Positions 53,835-63,753 of a DNA stretch of 64,000 nucleotides are shown here, in pieces. Source of the stretch: Manduca sexta. Lineage: Eukaryota > Arthropoda > Insecta > Lepidoptera > Sphingidae. Where the stretch lies: contig NC_051117.1 in the NCBI RefSeq assembly GCF_014839805.1, forward strand, positions 6,820,001-6,884,000, in the 5' to 3' direction. The translations under genes were made by a program, and so were the position numbers. The notes under the pieces were generated by a model that saw only the letters and a program-made list of their open reading frames with translations, made no database searches and was not told where the DNA came from. Every line of letters begins with the position of its first letter. Position 1 is the first letter of the stretch.

Positions 53835-54068
53835 CGTATATTCTATAGACACGAACGTCCATATAAACTATTTGTTCAAAATCTGGAGCTAGAACTAAAT
53901 TTCACTGCAGCGCTATAATATCAAACGTCTAACCAAACTCTTTAAACATGCAATGCTAAAGCGCTTTAGAGTGTTAATAAAATGGCAATACCGGATTGCA
54001 GTACACTTCATGAACACAGTGAGTGTTCGAAACGCCAAATCTAATACGTAGTACATATATATCGATGG
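53835..54068 (-). repeat. Repeat G copy 2, with a different middle
   Basis: Minus-strand ends match those of 43807-44115 closely (GTACTACGTATTAGATTTGG; GAACAAATAGTTTATATGGA), but the central 140 or so bases are unrelated to that copy. Confidence 0.78.
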
Positions 54069-54104
54069 AATCAACCAATTAAAATAACTCATTTGCGAAA
54101 TTAA

Positions 54105-54335
54105 AAAAACTTTGATTAATCAATATTTGTGATAGATCGAAAAAAGCGATTGAAGTCGTTTATTGAATATATAAAAATCTAAAACCAAAAACAATTTGAC
54201 ATCAAAATACATGTGAACAAAAACTTTGATCTCATTAGTCAACTTTTAAATTAGATCCAAAAAAGGGACTGCAACCGTTTATTAGAAAATGTTAGACGAG
54301 AAACAAACCAAAAATAATTTGACATCTAAACATAC
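54105..54335 (+). repeat. M-related segment duplicated in tandem
   Basis: Units 54105-54212 and 54221-54335 both have AAAAACTTTGAT, GATCGAAAAAAG or GATCCAAAAAAGGG, CGTTTATT and AATTTGACATC. CGAAAAAAG and the CGTTTATT end link them to the M-type MITEs. Confidence 0.65.
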
Positions 54336-54369
54336 CTCGTACGTAGTTAACAATACAATACGGCATATC

Positions 54370-54500
54370 GAAATAGTTCAGCCGATTATGCAACGGCGTA
54401 TCGGCGTGGCGCAACGCGGCTTAGATACGACAGAACTGGGCCACGAGCCGGCTCGCTGCGACGAACGCAGGCGCCGGCCGCGTGCGTTCGCGTAATGAAC
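54370..54500. other. GC-rich, CpG-dense patch
   Basis: GGCGTATCGGCGTGGCGCAA and CGCAGGCGCCGGCCGCGTGC stand out from the AT-rich background. Open frames exist on both strands (54289-54495 plus, 54378-54569 minus), so coding direction is undecided. It could be a promoter region or a first exon. Confidence 0.35.
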
Positions 54501-54599
54501 TATGTTCGCGTATCGAACAGATTGTTTGTGGTCGAATATACAATTGGGTTTATATATACTTTTTTTCATTGCTTGGAAATACGGGACGAAGGTATAAAT

Positions 54600-54835
54600 A
54601 ATAATAAAATAAAAATGCTTTATTCATCACGTAGGCGAACATAGTTGCACTTATGATAAGTCAAGGTACATGAGAATATTCAATTATTACTTAATTAGAT
54701 TAGCTTATATAAACAAAGACAATAAAATAAATGAAAAATATACTTAGTAAACAAAGAAGCCAGCTCGGGCTGGCAGGGAAGAAGAAATAAAATTATGTAT
54801 GTATGTATTTTTAAATAAGCAATAAGGGAGAAACG
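54600..54835 (-). repeat. Repeat H (retroelement 3' end) copy 2
   Basis: The plus text begins AATAAAATAAAAATGCTTTA and CATCACGTAGGCGAACATAG and continues to GCCAGCTCGGGCTGGCAGGG. It matches 44440-44725 inverted, with a few gaps. Confidence 0.78.
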
Positions 54836-55229
54836 CGTCGCGATCCTCACCGGTGAGGACAATAAAAGCCCTAACCTAGCTAACCTACCAGCCTTTCACT
54901 AACTACCTAAGCGATGACTACCCGAAGAAGAAAGGCAGAAAGAAACTCCGAGCTTTATTTTTGTCATCAATTGTCTATTCATTTATAATATTGTTATTAA
55001 ATATATATATATTTTTTTAATAAGTCTTTTCTATACAAAGTCTGATTAATTATATAAGCTAATACACGCACATCACCGTAAAATTGCGGAGAAAATCCAC
55101 ATAAAAGTATTTAGCAATAACTAAAAACTAACGAAAAAAAAACAATAATACTAAAAAAATTATAAAAACTATGAAACAGTCAGTGTACAGCGTGCATACG
55201 CCTACATTTACAAACATAATATTTTATAG
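54836..55229. other. No gene seen
   Basis: AT-rich with an (AT)n tract near 55000. Confidence 0.3.
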
Positions 55230-55532
55230 TTTGTTTTTTTTTTTTATTTCTTTTAATGATTTGACGAGCTTGCCGTTCAAGTGGTAAGCGATAGTACCGC
55301 CCATAAACAGCAGAAACATCATACAACATATTGAATTGCAAAATATTGTATGGTATTCCATTACGCTCGCCATCCGGAGACATGAGATGTTAAGTCTTAT
55401 TATGTCCACTAGTTACACTAGCTACAACTTTTGAAACAGGAAAACAATGACTACACATTGCTGCTTGGCAGCAGACATAGACATTGTGATGGTACCTACC
55501 CAGGCGGACTCTCACATATGAGGGACCTACCA
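55230..55532 (-). repeat. Repeat A copy
   Basis: From a T-rich tail complement through AGCTTGCCGTTCAAGTGG and CCATTACGCTCGCCATCCGG to CTCACATATGAGGGACCTAC. Both ends are present. Confidence 0.88.
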
Positions 55533-57540
55533 GTAGGTTGATTATGTTGTATTTTGATCGTGATTCATTGGTCACTGTTAAAGATAAAGTTACAAAAATA
55601 TAAATGTTGTTTTGGTTATGAAGTAAAAATAAAAAAATAATAAAATGTTGTTTTCGGCCTTTATTTAATTACACAGATAATAAGTTATTTTCATATTACG
55701 TAATTTATTTTAAATATAAAAGACATTATCAAAGATAACAGAATAATATAAACACATTCATTAATATAATAAACATAATTTTATTACGGGTGTATTAATT
55801 ACATAATAAAAAATCTCAGCCGAAATGTTTATGCAAGTAACTACCACCTTGACATTTAAAAATTACGTCAACTAAAACATATCTCTTATGTAATAATTAT
55901 TAATTTTGCACACTTAAATCATTTGCGAAACGAACAAAAATAGATTTTAATTCATCACTGTTTCTTCTGTATTCTGTCTTAAAATCTTAATTGTTAAATG
56001 CTTTCGCGTCGACCTGACTTTAAAATGCTATAAAACAGGAGGATGATAGGCAAATAGCTCTTTTTTACTTTTAACCGTATTACAGAGAAAAAGTCACCTC
56101 TCAATTCTAGAGAAGGTCCAAGCCCAGCAATAAGCAGTATGTACTAGGCTTGTACAATTACTATGCGCGTTATAATCCCATGAGAATGGGTTGAATTTAA
56201 TGTTGGGATTTGGGCCGAGAAAAGGAGTAATTTTATAAACAATCAAGACAAAGAAGATAATTCTTTTTTAACCATTGTACACGTGTTAAAGATTGTTGCT
56301 TTTTGCAGGAGAATGTGGGAGAACTTGCAAGACAAGAGTTTGAAATCTGGTGTGTAGGGAGTATGGAAATATGTCCTATAGAAGAAATAATAATACTTAT
56401 TACAAAGCAAATGTATATAAATTTGACAAAATAATTTATGTAATTTACGTATTTTTCTGCGTACGCTTTCCAAATCAAACCATATATGTATCAGATAAGA
56501 AAATTTAATAACAAAATGCCGTGCGGGCTCAACACGTTGAATGCTACAAGTTTGTTAGAGCCGTATTTCATTATTTTAATTAACCGAGATGGCGTTACAT
56601 TGAATATTGTGACATTATTACAAATAATGTAATTGTATTGTGTTGTCATTATATCTTGCATTTTAGTGGGCCCTGTTTATAAGCGTTGGTGATTTGACCA
56701 GTAAATTCTTTATTGAAAATAATGTCAGATTTTACTGTCTAGTAGAGTTAATTAAAAGGATATTTTAACTAAATTATAGATAAGTACACAATTCTCTATA
56801 ACAGTGATGCCTACACTGAGCTATGGTTGTATAGCAAACATCGTTTTTAATTTCACGTATTTAAAATATCTCAAGAAAAATAATTATTATGTTAAGTATA
56901 GTATATAATGTTATAGAGTGTGTGTGTGTGTGTGTTTGAGTGTGCCTACGTTTGTATAATGTTATGATATTATCGAAATGTTAATTATTATTCACATATT
57001 TTTATATATCTTTCGAGTTAAGGTTCATTATTAGATTTTTAATTTTGTTCTTTGTTTTATATGTACTACGGAATACCGATTCACATTAATATTTAGTAGC
57101 AGTTTGCAAATTTAATTGTAAAAACTAATCATAGACATTACTAAACTGATTCTGAATATTCTTATAATGTATGTGTTAAGTATTTTTATTCAGATCAAAT
57201 ACTTCACGCGAAGCGATCCGCTAAAGAACGAATATATTATAAAAACAATAATCATTATAAATTTACATAAAGAAAATTAAATTATTATCTTCGAAATAAA
57301 CACCGTACAATATTCAGATAAAATGTGAAAATAACGTCACAAAAAGGCAGTTTTATCCCCCATTGCGTCACTCGCCCCATTTGACACAGAGCTATCGTCG
57401 GCACTGTAATTGAAATGAAAATAGGTCGAGTATTCGTGCATTATCGCTCGCGTACTTATTGTTACGAAATCGACCTATATGCTGAATTGGGCGTGCAAGG
57501 AATTCTATTTATGTGAGAAAGAAATTACTAGTAGACTCAC
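55533..57540. other. Repeat-poor stretch, no gene recognised
   Basis: About 2 kb of AT-rich unique sequence. A (TG)n tract of nine units lies at 56919-56935. Two overlapping minus-strand frames at 56233-56478 are in different phases and have no motif. Confidence 0.4.
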
Positions 57541-57840
57541 TGGTGGTAGATCTCTCATATGTGAGAGTCCGCCTGGGTAGGTACCACCGGAATGTCTATT
57601 TCTGCCGCCAAGCAGCAGCGTGTAGTTACTGTTGTGTTCCGGTTTGAAAGGCATTGTAGCCAGTGTAACTGGACATAATGAGACTTAACATCTCACTTCT
57701 CAGGATGGCGGGCGCAGTGGAATACCAAACAATACTTTGTAATTCAAGGTGGTGGATGGTGTTTCTACTGTTTATGGGTCGTTGTATCGCTTACCATCAG
57801 GCGAACGGCTAACTCGTCTCGTCATACAAAGCAATAACAA
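57541..57840 (+). repeat. Repeat A copy, best preserved
   Basis: From TGGTGGTAGATCTCTCATAT through AGTCCGCCTGGGTAGGTACC, GTGTTCCGGTTTGAAAGGC and GGATGGCGGGCGCAGTGG to CTCGTCTCGTCATACAAAGC with an A-rich end. Confidence 0.92.
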
Positions 57841-57994
57841 AAAGACTTAATATAATACACTTCAGACTTCAAGACAAAATAGGACAGACTTCAAGACACT
57901 GTGAGCTCATTCTGCGTAGATTGGATCACCAACAGCTAAAATTTTTAAAAGTTGTATAATTCTAAAATGTAGGTAGATATTGTAGATTTGACTT

Positions 57995-58172
57995 TGCGGA
58001 TGACCAACACCTCAGTTTTCGTCAAGTGTGTTCCGTCCCATGATGTGATGGGGACGTGCCTATTGTATATCAGGCCCAAATTCCATACTCCGGGCTGATA
58101 CTGAGAAATAGAAAAACCCAAATATCGCCTTGCCCGAACCAGAATTCGAACCCAGGATCTTAGAGCGGCATT
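57995..58172 (-). repeat. S2 SINE, truncated
   Basis: The plus text has GTCAAGTGTGTTCCGTCCCA, TTCCATACTCCGGGCTGATAC and the B-box complement AGAATTCGAACCC with TTAGAGCGGC. The 3' end and the A-box head are missing. Confidence 0.85.
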
Positions 58173-58175
58173 GCT

Positions 58176-58378
58176 CTGGAGGGAAGTGGACAATTAATTT
58201 TTCCAACTCCTCCCTATCTTTCTATTTGATTAATTTCGTTGCGGGATAATGACATAATAGTTTTCCCTGAGACTCGCCGAGCTTCCCCGCTCGGTGTCAT
58301 AGCGTGCCACTGCTGATCCTGGCTTATAGGAGTTGTAGTGGTGGGTGTGAGGACGGGAAAGTCTCTAGTTCAAACTTA
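58176..58378 (+). repeat. Repeat F copy, internally deleted
   Basis: It matches both ends of 46501-46800 (GGAGGGAAGTGGACAATTAA; GATCCTGGCTTATAGGAGTT), while the central CTTCGTGGCCCC region is absent after CTCGGTGTCATA. Confidence 0.85.
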
Positions 58379-58564
58379 GCAATACAAATGAACGGCGAGA
58401 CAAAGTAATTGATCACTGCCCACAGTGACCCACACCGTGCAATTTTTACACAGCGCAATGTGCCATCTTTTGTAACTTACCTGCAGCGGACCGATGCTTC
58501 TAAACTAGTTTGGAAATCACTACAATGTCTGCTCGTCTTGGTTTATATCAGGGTTTGTCTATAA

Positions 58565-58872
58565 ATAATATCAGCCCTGTATTATATACTGTCCCACTGC
58601 TGGGTACGGGCCTCCTCTACTACTGAGAGGGATTAGGCCTTAGTCAACCACGCTGGCCCAATGCGGATTGGTAGACTTCACGCACCCTCAAAATTCCTAT
58701 AGAGAACTTCTCAGGTATGCAGGTTTCCTCACGATGTTTTCCTTCACCGTTTAAGCGAACGATAATTCACACATGATTTTTAGAAAAGTCAGAGGTGTGA
58801 GCCCTTGGGATTTGAACCTGCGGACATTCGTCTTAGCAGTCCGTTCCACAGCCAATAAGGCTATCGCCGCAT
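58565..58872 (-). repeat. S1 SINE, full length
   Basis: The plus text starts ATAATATCAGCCCTGTATTA and ends CGTTCCACAGCCAATAAGGC with TATCGCCGC. The B-box complement GGGATTTGAACC is intact. Confidence 0.93.
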
Positions 58873-59017
58873 ACCATAGTATTATCAAACCCTACTGCTA
58901 GAGTGGAGACTGTAATTAGGTAGACGTAGTGTAAGACGCCCTAGTGTTTAAGGCTATTTGCTCGGAAAGACTTAACGTTGTCTTACTTACATCAGTATCA
59001 TGGAGTTTCAGTGTCAT

Positions 59018-59536
59018 CAGTGGCGTAGTGGCTAGGCGTAAGCGAAGTGGGCCCTTGCCCACGGCCTCGCACTTAAAGGGACCTCGCGAGACCTTTTTAC
59101 ATAAGATGCCAACAGATTTCCAATCCTAATTTATTTGTAAATTGAGCAAAAAAATCTTTCGATCGAAGAATTAGTTGCAAAAATAAATTACAAATCAATA
59201 CTAGAAGACTTGTGTAAAGCAAAGAACATTCATTTGGTAAAAAAAATATTACTCAACCTACCAAAATAAAGCCGTTTCAAATCTATATACTTTTCAATAT
59301 TTACCAACCGCACATTTATCGACTGTCCCTACGTATAGTATTGAATCTGCAAAATGCAATTTTGCGGATTCAATACTTTACGTAGGGACCGTCGTTATAT
59401 TTTTTCACTATCATAAATAGGTATGTCGTGTCAAAGCATGTTCGGTAAGATATTGGGTAGATCTTGGAAACGAAAGAAAAGGTTCCTTGCTTATGCGACT
59501 TCGCCCACATCTATATTAGTCCAAGCTACGCCACTG
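59018..59536 (+). mobile_element. TIR element with a long internal hairpin
   Basis: The ends CAGTGGCGTAG and CTACGCCACTG are perfect inverted repeats of 11 bases. Inside are subterminal GGCCCTTGCCCACGGCCTCG and a near-perfect 75-bp foldback at 59320-59394. No coding frame. Flanking octamers AGTGTCAT and ATCATCAT match at five positions. The hAT-like ends resemble the C family but the body differs. Confidence 0.72.
59320..59394. repeat. 75-bp near-perfect foldback
   Basis: CGACTGTCCCTACGTATAGT and the following TTGAATCTGCAAAAT pair with GACGGTCCCTACGTAAAGT-type sequence on the opposite arm. There are about four mismatches across 36 bases and almost no loop. Confidence 0.9.
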
Positions 59537-59697
59537 ATCATCATCATCAGCCCGTTGCAGTCCACTGCTAAACATAGGCTTCTCCCAAGGTACGCCACAA
59601 GCCCAGTCTGCTGCTCTATGCATCCAGTCGTTGCCGACCCTCTCATGCAAGTCGTCTCGCCATCTGGCTAGTGGGCATCCCACACTACGTATAATGA
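59537..59697 (-). pseudogene. RTE-type LINE 3' fragment
   Basis: The plus text is ATCATCATCATCAGCCCGTTG, GCAGTCCACTGCTAAACATAG, GTCGTCTCGCCATCTGGC and GCATCCCACACTACGTATAA. The minus strand matches the C-terminal line of RTE reverse transcriptases. It lies immediately against the TIR element on its left. Confidence 0.78.
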
Positions 59698-60054
59698 ATC
59701 CAACACGCATGAATAGCCGAACGCACATTCCTTTGCACATAACAAAAACATGATATTACATTGTTAAAAATATTTGTATGTAGCCCGTGTATTAATGATT
59801 CATGAGCTAGGTAATCGAAAATCTTAAAACATTTAACGAATATCAAAAAGTTGAGTCATAAAAATCATAATACACGTGCCTGACCGAATTAAGTCTGTTG
59901 GCTGATATCACTTCTAGAGCGCGTGGTAGGTGGTAGCGCCTTGATAGCAATAATTGTCAACATGACATTAGATAGGTTTCTATAGCTCAAAGAACACCAT
60001 ATTTGTTTGGAGAATCCTGACACTTTTTTTTATTTCTTTCAATGAGGAGACGAG
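59698..60054. other. No gene seen
   Basis: Unique AT-rich sequence. Confidence 0.3.
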
Positions 60055-60150
60055 CACGAAACAAAGTCTTCAAAACGTCGGGAGAAAAACTAAAATATTA
60101 AAACCGCGATAAAATCTGAAAAATTGTTTAATTTGAATGTTCAATATGTT
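60055..60150 (+). repeat. Repeat E copy
   Basis: It has CAAAGTCTTCAAAACGTCGG, GAGAAAAACTAAAATATTAA and CCGCGATAAAATCTGAAAAA. Confidence 0.7.
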
Positions 60151-60230
60151 ATATTAAGTATATTATATATATTTTTATAATATAAATTTATGTGAAGTAG
60201 TGGTATTTAGTACATTGATAGATACGGCCA

Positions 60231-60395
60231 TTTTCAATAAACGATCTTAATCTTAATCAACGATCTAATCCGAGAATAATCTAAACTAAATACGTCATAT
60301 TAACATGTCAAAGAGAAATTTCTTCTCATAGGTCCAATTTTACGAAAGATCTAAAAAATCTGAGATTGTTCATTAAAAACGGCGGTTAAATGTCA
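60231..60395 (+). mobile_element. M-type MITE
   Basis: Left end GGCCATTTTCAATAAACGATC; right end the complement of CCGCCGTTTTTAATGAACAA. These are inverted with a few mismatches. The block GGTCCAATTTTACGAAAGATC matches the middle of the other M copies. Confidence 0.72.
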
Positions 60396-60524
60396 TTCAA
60401 TATACCTATTATGTACCGGTGGAATGCATGGTGCGAATCATTCCGATAAGTTTTTCTTCTGTATAATTCTTTTTTTGTAACTGGCTTTTCGGACGTACTA
60501 CACCTCAGTCCTCCCCGTGACCAT

Positions 60525-60585
60525 GAAGGCTGGAAAGTCTTCGAAACGTCGAGAATTATAGTATAGAAAACCGAGATTTACATCC
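60525..60585 (+). repeat. Repeat E fragment
   Basis: AAGGCTGGAAAGTCTTCGAA and ACGTCGAGAATTATAG followed by AAAACCGAGATT match the family core only. Confidence 0.55.
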
Positions 60586-60739
60586 AATATTTTTTTTTGT
60601 CAATGCATGCTGTGAAGCCTTAAAATGTTGTGCATTTATGCCTAATAAGTATTACTGTTTTATTTTATTGGAGCTAGTTGTAATGTAACAACTACTGGTT
60701 GTCCTAATTATAAATAAATATTTTTATATCGATTTCTAA

Positions 60740-61133
60740 CAATAGGGAACCGGCCTATGTTTGATTTTGGTCATTATTCTATATGGAATGGTTAATAATA
60801 CGAAAAAGAAGCACTCCTGCAAAAATTGCATAAAAATTGGTTAAGAATGGGATAGTAATATATATTTCAAATATTGTAACGTGCAGAAGTGGGCGCGTTG
60901 TGGGGATATCATTTCATCTCTTTCTTTCGCACGCGTCGTAACTCCCAATGACGTCAAATGTGGATATTTCGTCTCTTTTCTGTTTCTTGTTAATTACCTC
61001 TTCCACCGACATTCAAAGACTTATAACTTGTTGATTTTTTACCGGATTTTGATAATTCCTTTTGTGTTATAATTTATACAGTGTAAATATTTGATAATAG
61101 TAAACAATATAAAATAAGTCCGGTACCCTATTG
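60740..61133 (+). mobile_element. K-type MITE copy 2
   Basis: The ends CAATAGGGAACCGG and CCGGTACCCTATTG form an inverted repeat of 14 bases with one mismatch. Inner blocks ATTTCAAATATTGTAACGTG and GTTGTGGGGATATCATTTC match the inverted copy at 50522-50917. Confidence 0.78.
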
Positions 61134-61429
61134 CAAACATAAAAAAGTATGCAAAAACTTTTTTGGAGAATTAAATTGTATTACATTTAATATAGTCCCA
61201 ATATCTCAAAAACACCCGGAAACCAATATAAACTCCGTGATTCAAACAGAAAAGAAATAAAAAGGGCGTGTCGCACCCGCCAGCCGTCTCAAGGTCCTGG
61301 GTTCAACGCACACGCAGCGCACGCATCGACTTAGCTTATGTCTTATTCTTGGAACACGACGACAAAGAATATCGCGGAATCACATTATGTACTCATTTGC
61401 AAGGTTAAATCATTGCATTACCATTAGTG
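61134..61429. other. No gene seen
   Basis: A fragment CAAGGTCCTGGGTTCAACGC at 61290-61309 resembles an S2 B-box region. The rest is unique. Confidence 0.35.
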
Positions 61430-61640
61430 AAGAAAATTTTCAAATGTGCAATCATATTTACGCGAATGTTAGACAATAAAATTAAAATATTTTTCGGATT
61501 TTATCGCGGTTTTATTATTTTAATTTTATCCTGACGTTTCGAAGACTTTGCAGCCTTGTAATCACGATGGGGATCCCTCCTCCCCCCCATATAAAACCAC
61601 GATAAAATCCGGAAAATATTTTAATTACAAGTGTTCTATT
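61430..61640 (-). repeat. Repeat E copy with an inverted end
   Basis: The plus text has TTTACGCGAATGTTAGACAA, CGGATTTTATCGCGGTTTTA and TGACGTTTCGAAGACTTTGC. At 61592-61625 the block AACCACGATAAAATCCGGAAAA returns in the opposite direction, so the first part and the last part could pair as a foldback. Confidence 0.7.
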
Positions 61641-61702
61641 TTATTATAGTTACTGTTAATTCTAATTTCTCATTTGGCAAGTTAGTGAAGGTCTAATTAT
61701 AT

Positions 61703-61943
61703 GACTGCCTTGGTGGCGTAGTTGTGCATGCGCGGTACTACAGCGCTCTGAGGTCCTGGGTTCGAATCCCAGGTCGGGCAAAGTGATATTTGGGTTTTTC
61801 TGCTCAGTATCAGCCCGAGTCTGAAATTTGAGCCCGATATGGCGATGGGCTCGCCCCCTATAACTTCATGAGACGGAACACATGGCGAAAATTGGGTGCC
61901 CTAATAGCGCCTCTGCATACCTCTTCGGGGATAATTGCGTGAT
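61703..61943 (+). repeat. S2 SINE, best preserved
   Basis: The tRNA head has GGTGGCGTAGTTGTGCATGC (A box) and GGGTTCGAATCCC (B box) spaced as in a tRNA. The body has TGATATTTGGGTTTTTCTGC and GATATGGCGATGGGCTCGCC, and the end is CCTCTTCGGGGATAATTGCG. It serves as the reference copy in this window. Confidence 0.92.
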
Positions 61944-62606
61944 GGGTGTAAGTGCAATTATATCTACGGTTGAAATGTTGATTGACATAAGCGACATTTT
62001 TTGCAACACTAACTTTCATACACACTTAAAATCAGCACGTTTTTCTATGTTTTCTTAAACTAGTTTTTTTTTTTAAATTTCTTTTAAGTCGATTAGCCTT
62101 TCAACCATCAATATGAACCTTTCGACACTGCATCATACTAAACCATTGTCTTTGAAATTAAGCCATTCTTGCTACGTAATATGTTACCTGAAAAATATCA
62201 TAGTTATATCCCTGTATATTTAATTGCTAAATCATCAAGTACAGCCAAAGTTATTACAATTTCATTTATATCATTGAAATCGAAAAATGTAAAAGACAAA
62301 TATGATATTAAAAATACAACAAAAACATTCAATAAATTCTCTAAACCATAACAATAAATGTATATAGGTACACGATTCCCAAACATTTCTTTATTTGAGA
62401 CAAATTATTTGGCGAAATTTGAAATCATCCCCAACAGATGGCGCTCTACAGAATTACATCGCGCTATGGTTTCGTTTTCATCAAAATACAATACGGCAAC
62501 GTATTGGAACGAGGACAGCCATCCCTAAAAATGAAGTTGTAATTTTTGAGTGCGTTAATATCATACTTATAGTATGATAGCGCTTATTAAGATATCTTTA
62601 GCTCGC
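61944..62606. other. No gene seen
   Basis: AT-rich. Two opposing 60-codon frames (62169-62386) overlap and show no motif. Confidence 0.35.
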
Positions 62607-62633
62607 GGCTTAGGCTTAGGCTTAGGCTTAGGC
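62607..62633 (+). repeat. GGCTTA hexamer microsatellite
   Basis: GGCTTA is repeated four times and followed by GGCT. It is not the TTAGG telomere repeat. Confidence 0.85.
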
Positions 62634-62684
62634 TAAAAGCCAATACTATGTAGAAAATCCCAATATAATTTTGTCCTTCATTGT

Positions 62685-62841
62685 TAAAGCAAGCGGTAAT
62701 TCACAAAAATACACGCACTAATTAGAAAAGTTAAGGAAAGCCAAATACTATATAGAAAAACCCAATATAATTTTGCCTCACCCGTGATCGAACCCGAGAC
62801 CTCAACACTGCAGTACCGTACAACTACGCCACCGAGACAAT
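62685..62841 (-). repeat. S1 fragment followed by an S2 head
   Basis: 62685-62742 carries TTCATTGTTAAAGCAAGCGG and AGAAAAGTTAAGGA (S1, minus). 62748-62841 carries the S2 5' end, with the B-box complement GTGATCGAACCC and CTACGCCACCGAGAC. The AATACTATGTAGAAAA and AATACTATATAGAAAA blocks at 62642 and 62746 show that the S1 piece is flanked by a 15- to 30-base direct repeat. Confidence 0.7.
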
Positions 62842-63118
62842 CAATACTTACTGTAATAAATAAATAATTAACACTGACCGCAAATTAACACTTGCAGTTT
62901 TAATACCATTCTAGAACGATTATATACGTCAAAAGTTACATAACTTTTGTGATTCAGTAACCGACACAGTGCGAAGATCAGTAGAGCAAGTTCTATTTCC
63001 GAAAAAAAAATTCAACAGTTTAAAGGTTTAGTTTAAAAACCAAAGCAATATATTTTTTACGTTTTAGTGGTAGTCTATATTATATTTTACTGAGTTTTTA
63101 TAATCGACAAAAGACCTC
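62842..63118. other. No gene seen
   Basis: AT-rich unique sequence. Confidence 0.3.
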
Positions 63119-63311
63119 ATTGCACCTGATGGTAAGTGGATGGGTCCAATAGAATGTCGACTGACGGGATATAATCACCTCTCGGCAGTCGACACAATTA
63201 TTGGCCTGTTGGAACCGGATATACGCAGGATAATCCCGGAACACGACACTTTACGTGGGCACCATGGTTTTAACACCTTGTGTACAGTGGTCGCTATCCG
63301 GGCGGATATAC
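63119..63311 (-). repeat. Repeat B copy
   Basis: The plus text has ATTGCACCTGATGGTAAGTG, CAATAGAATGTCGACTGACG, GGCCTGTTGGAACCGGATAT and CAGTGGTCGCTATCCGGGCG. A short deletion removes part of GGCCACTATGGCGGG. Confidence 0.88.
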
Positions 63312-63375
63312 AATGATTCCTATCACCTTCATCTCCGAAGTAAGAACCGAAACATTAACACTTATAACTTATTAA

Positions 63376-63530
63376 TGCCATTTTCGAACCCAATCGCTTT
63401 TATCGATTTATCTTAAAAATGGCGTCAATAAGAACAATTTTTAACACGCTTAAAATTATTAATTTGATCGTTTTCCTCTCATAGTACGATCGAAGATCAA
63501 GACTGGTATCATTCATTGAAAACGGATGCT
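63376..63530 (+). mobile_element. M-type MITE, degraded
   Basis: AATGCCATTTTCGAACCCAATC at the left and CATTCATTGAAAACGGATGC at the right are weakly inverted. An inner TATCTTAAAAATGGCG block resembles the other copies. Confidence 0.5.
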
Positions 63531-63602
63531 AATCTAGCACTGTTTTACTTTAAATACTATATAATATACATAATTAAATACTTTATAATAATTCTGACCT
63601 AC

Positions 63603-63753
63603 TGCTAACGTATCAGCTTTTGCCGTGTCATTGTCGCGACCAGACGGGGGGCATCGGGGGCCGCGGGGCCGAGGGGGCGGGGGGCGTCGCGACGCATATG
63701 ACTCAGTGTTCCAGGAACGCAAGGGTTCGCTGTCTTCGCATTGACTTGCTAAT
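63603..63753 (-). other. Candidate GC-rich coding exon
   Basis: On the minus strand the segment follows CGGCAG and ends before GTAGGT, which could be an acceptor and a donor. The frame is open throughout. Readable parts include SQCEDSEPLRSWNTESYA and a RRPPPPRPRGPRCPP run. GC content is far above both flanks. The acceptor has a poor pyrimidine tract and the donor is not optimal. No family was recognised, and a non-coding GC-rich element is possible. Confidence 0.3.

Noticed and set aside
43801..54840. Possible 10-kb inverted duplication, since families G and H occur at both ends in opposite orientation.
   Set aside because: The order is G then H on one side and, read inverted, H then G on the other, with unrelated sequence between. 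Independent insertions explain it better.
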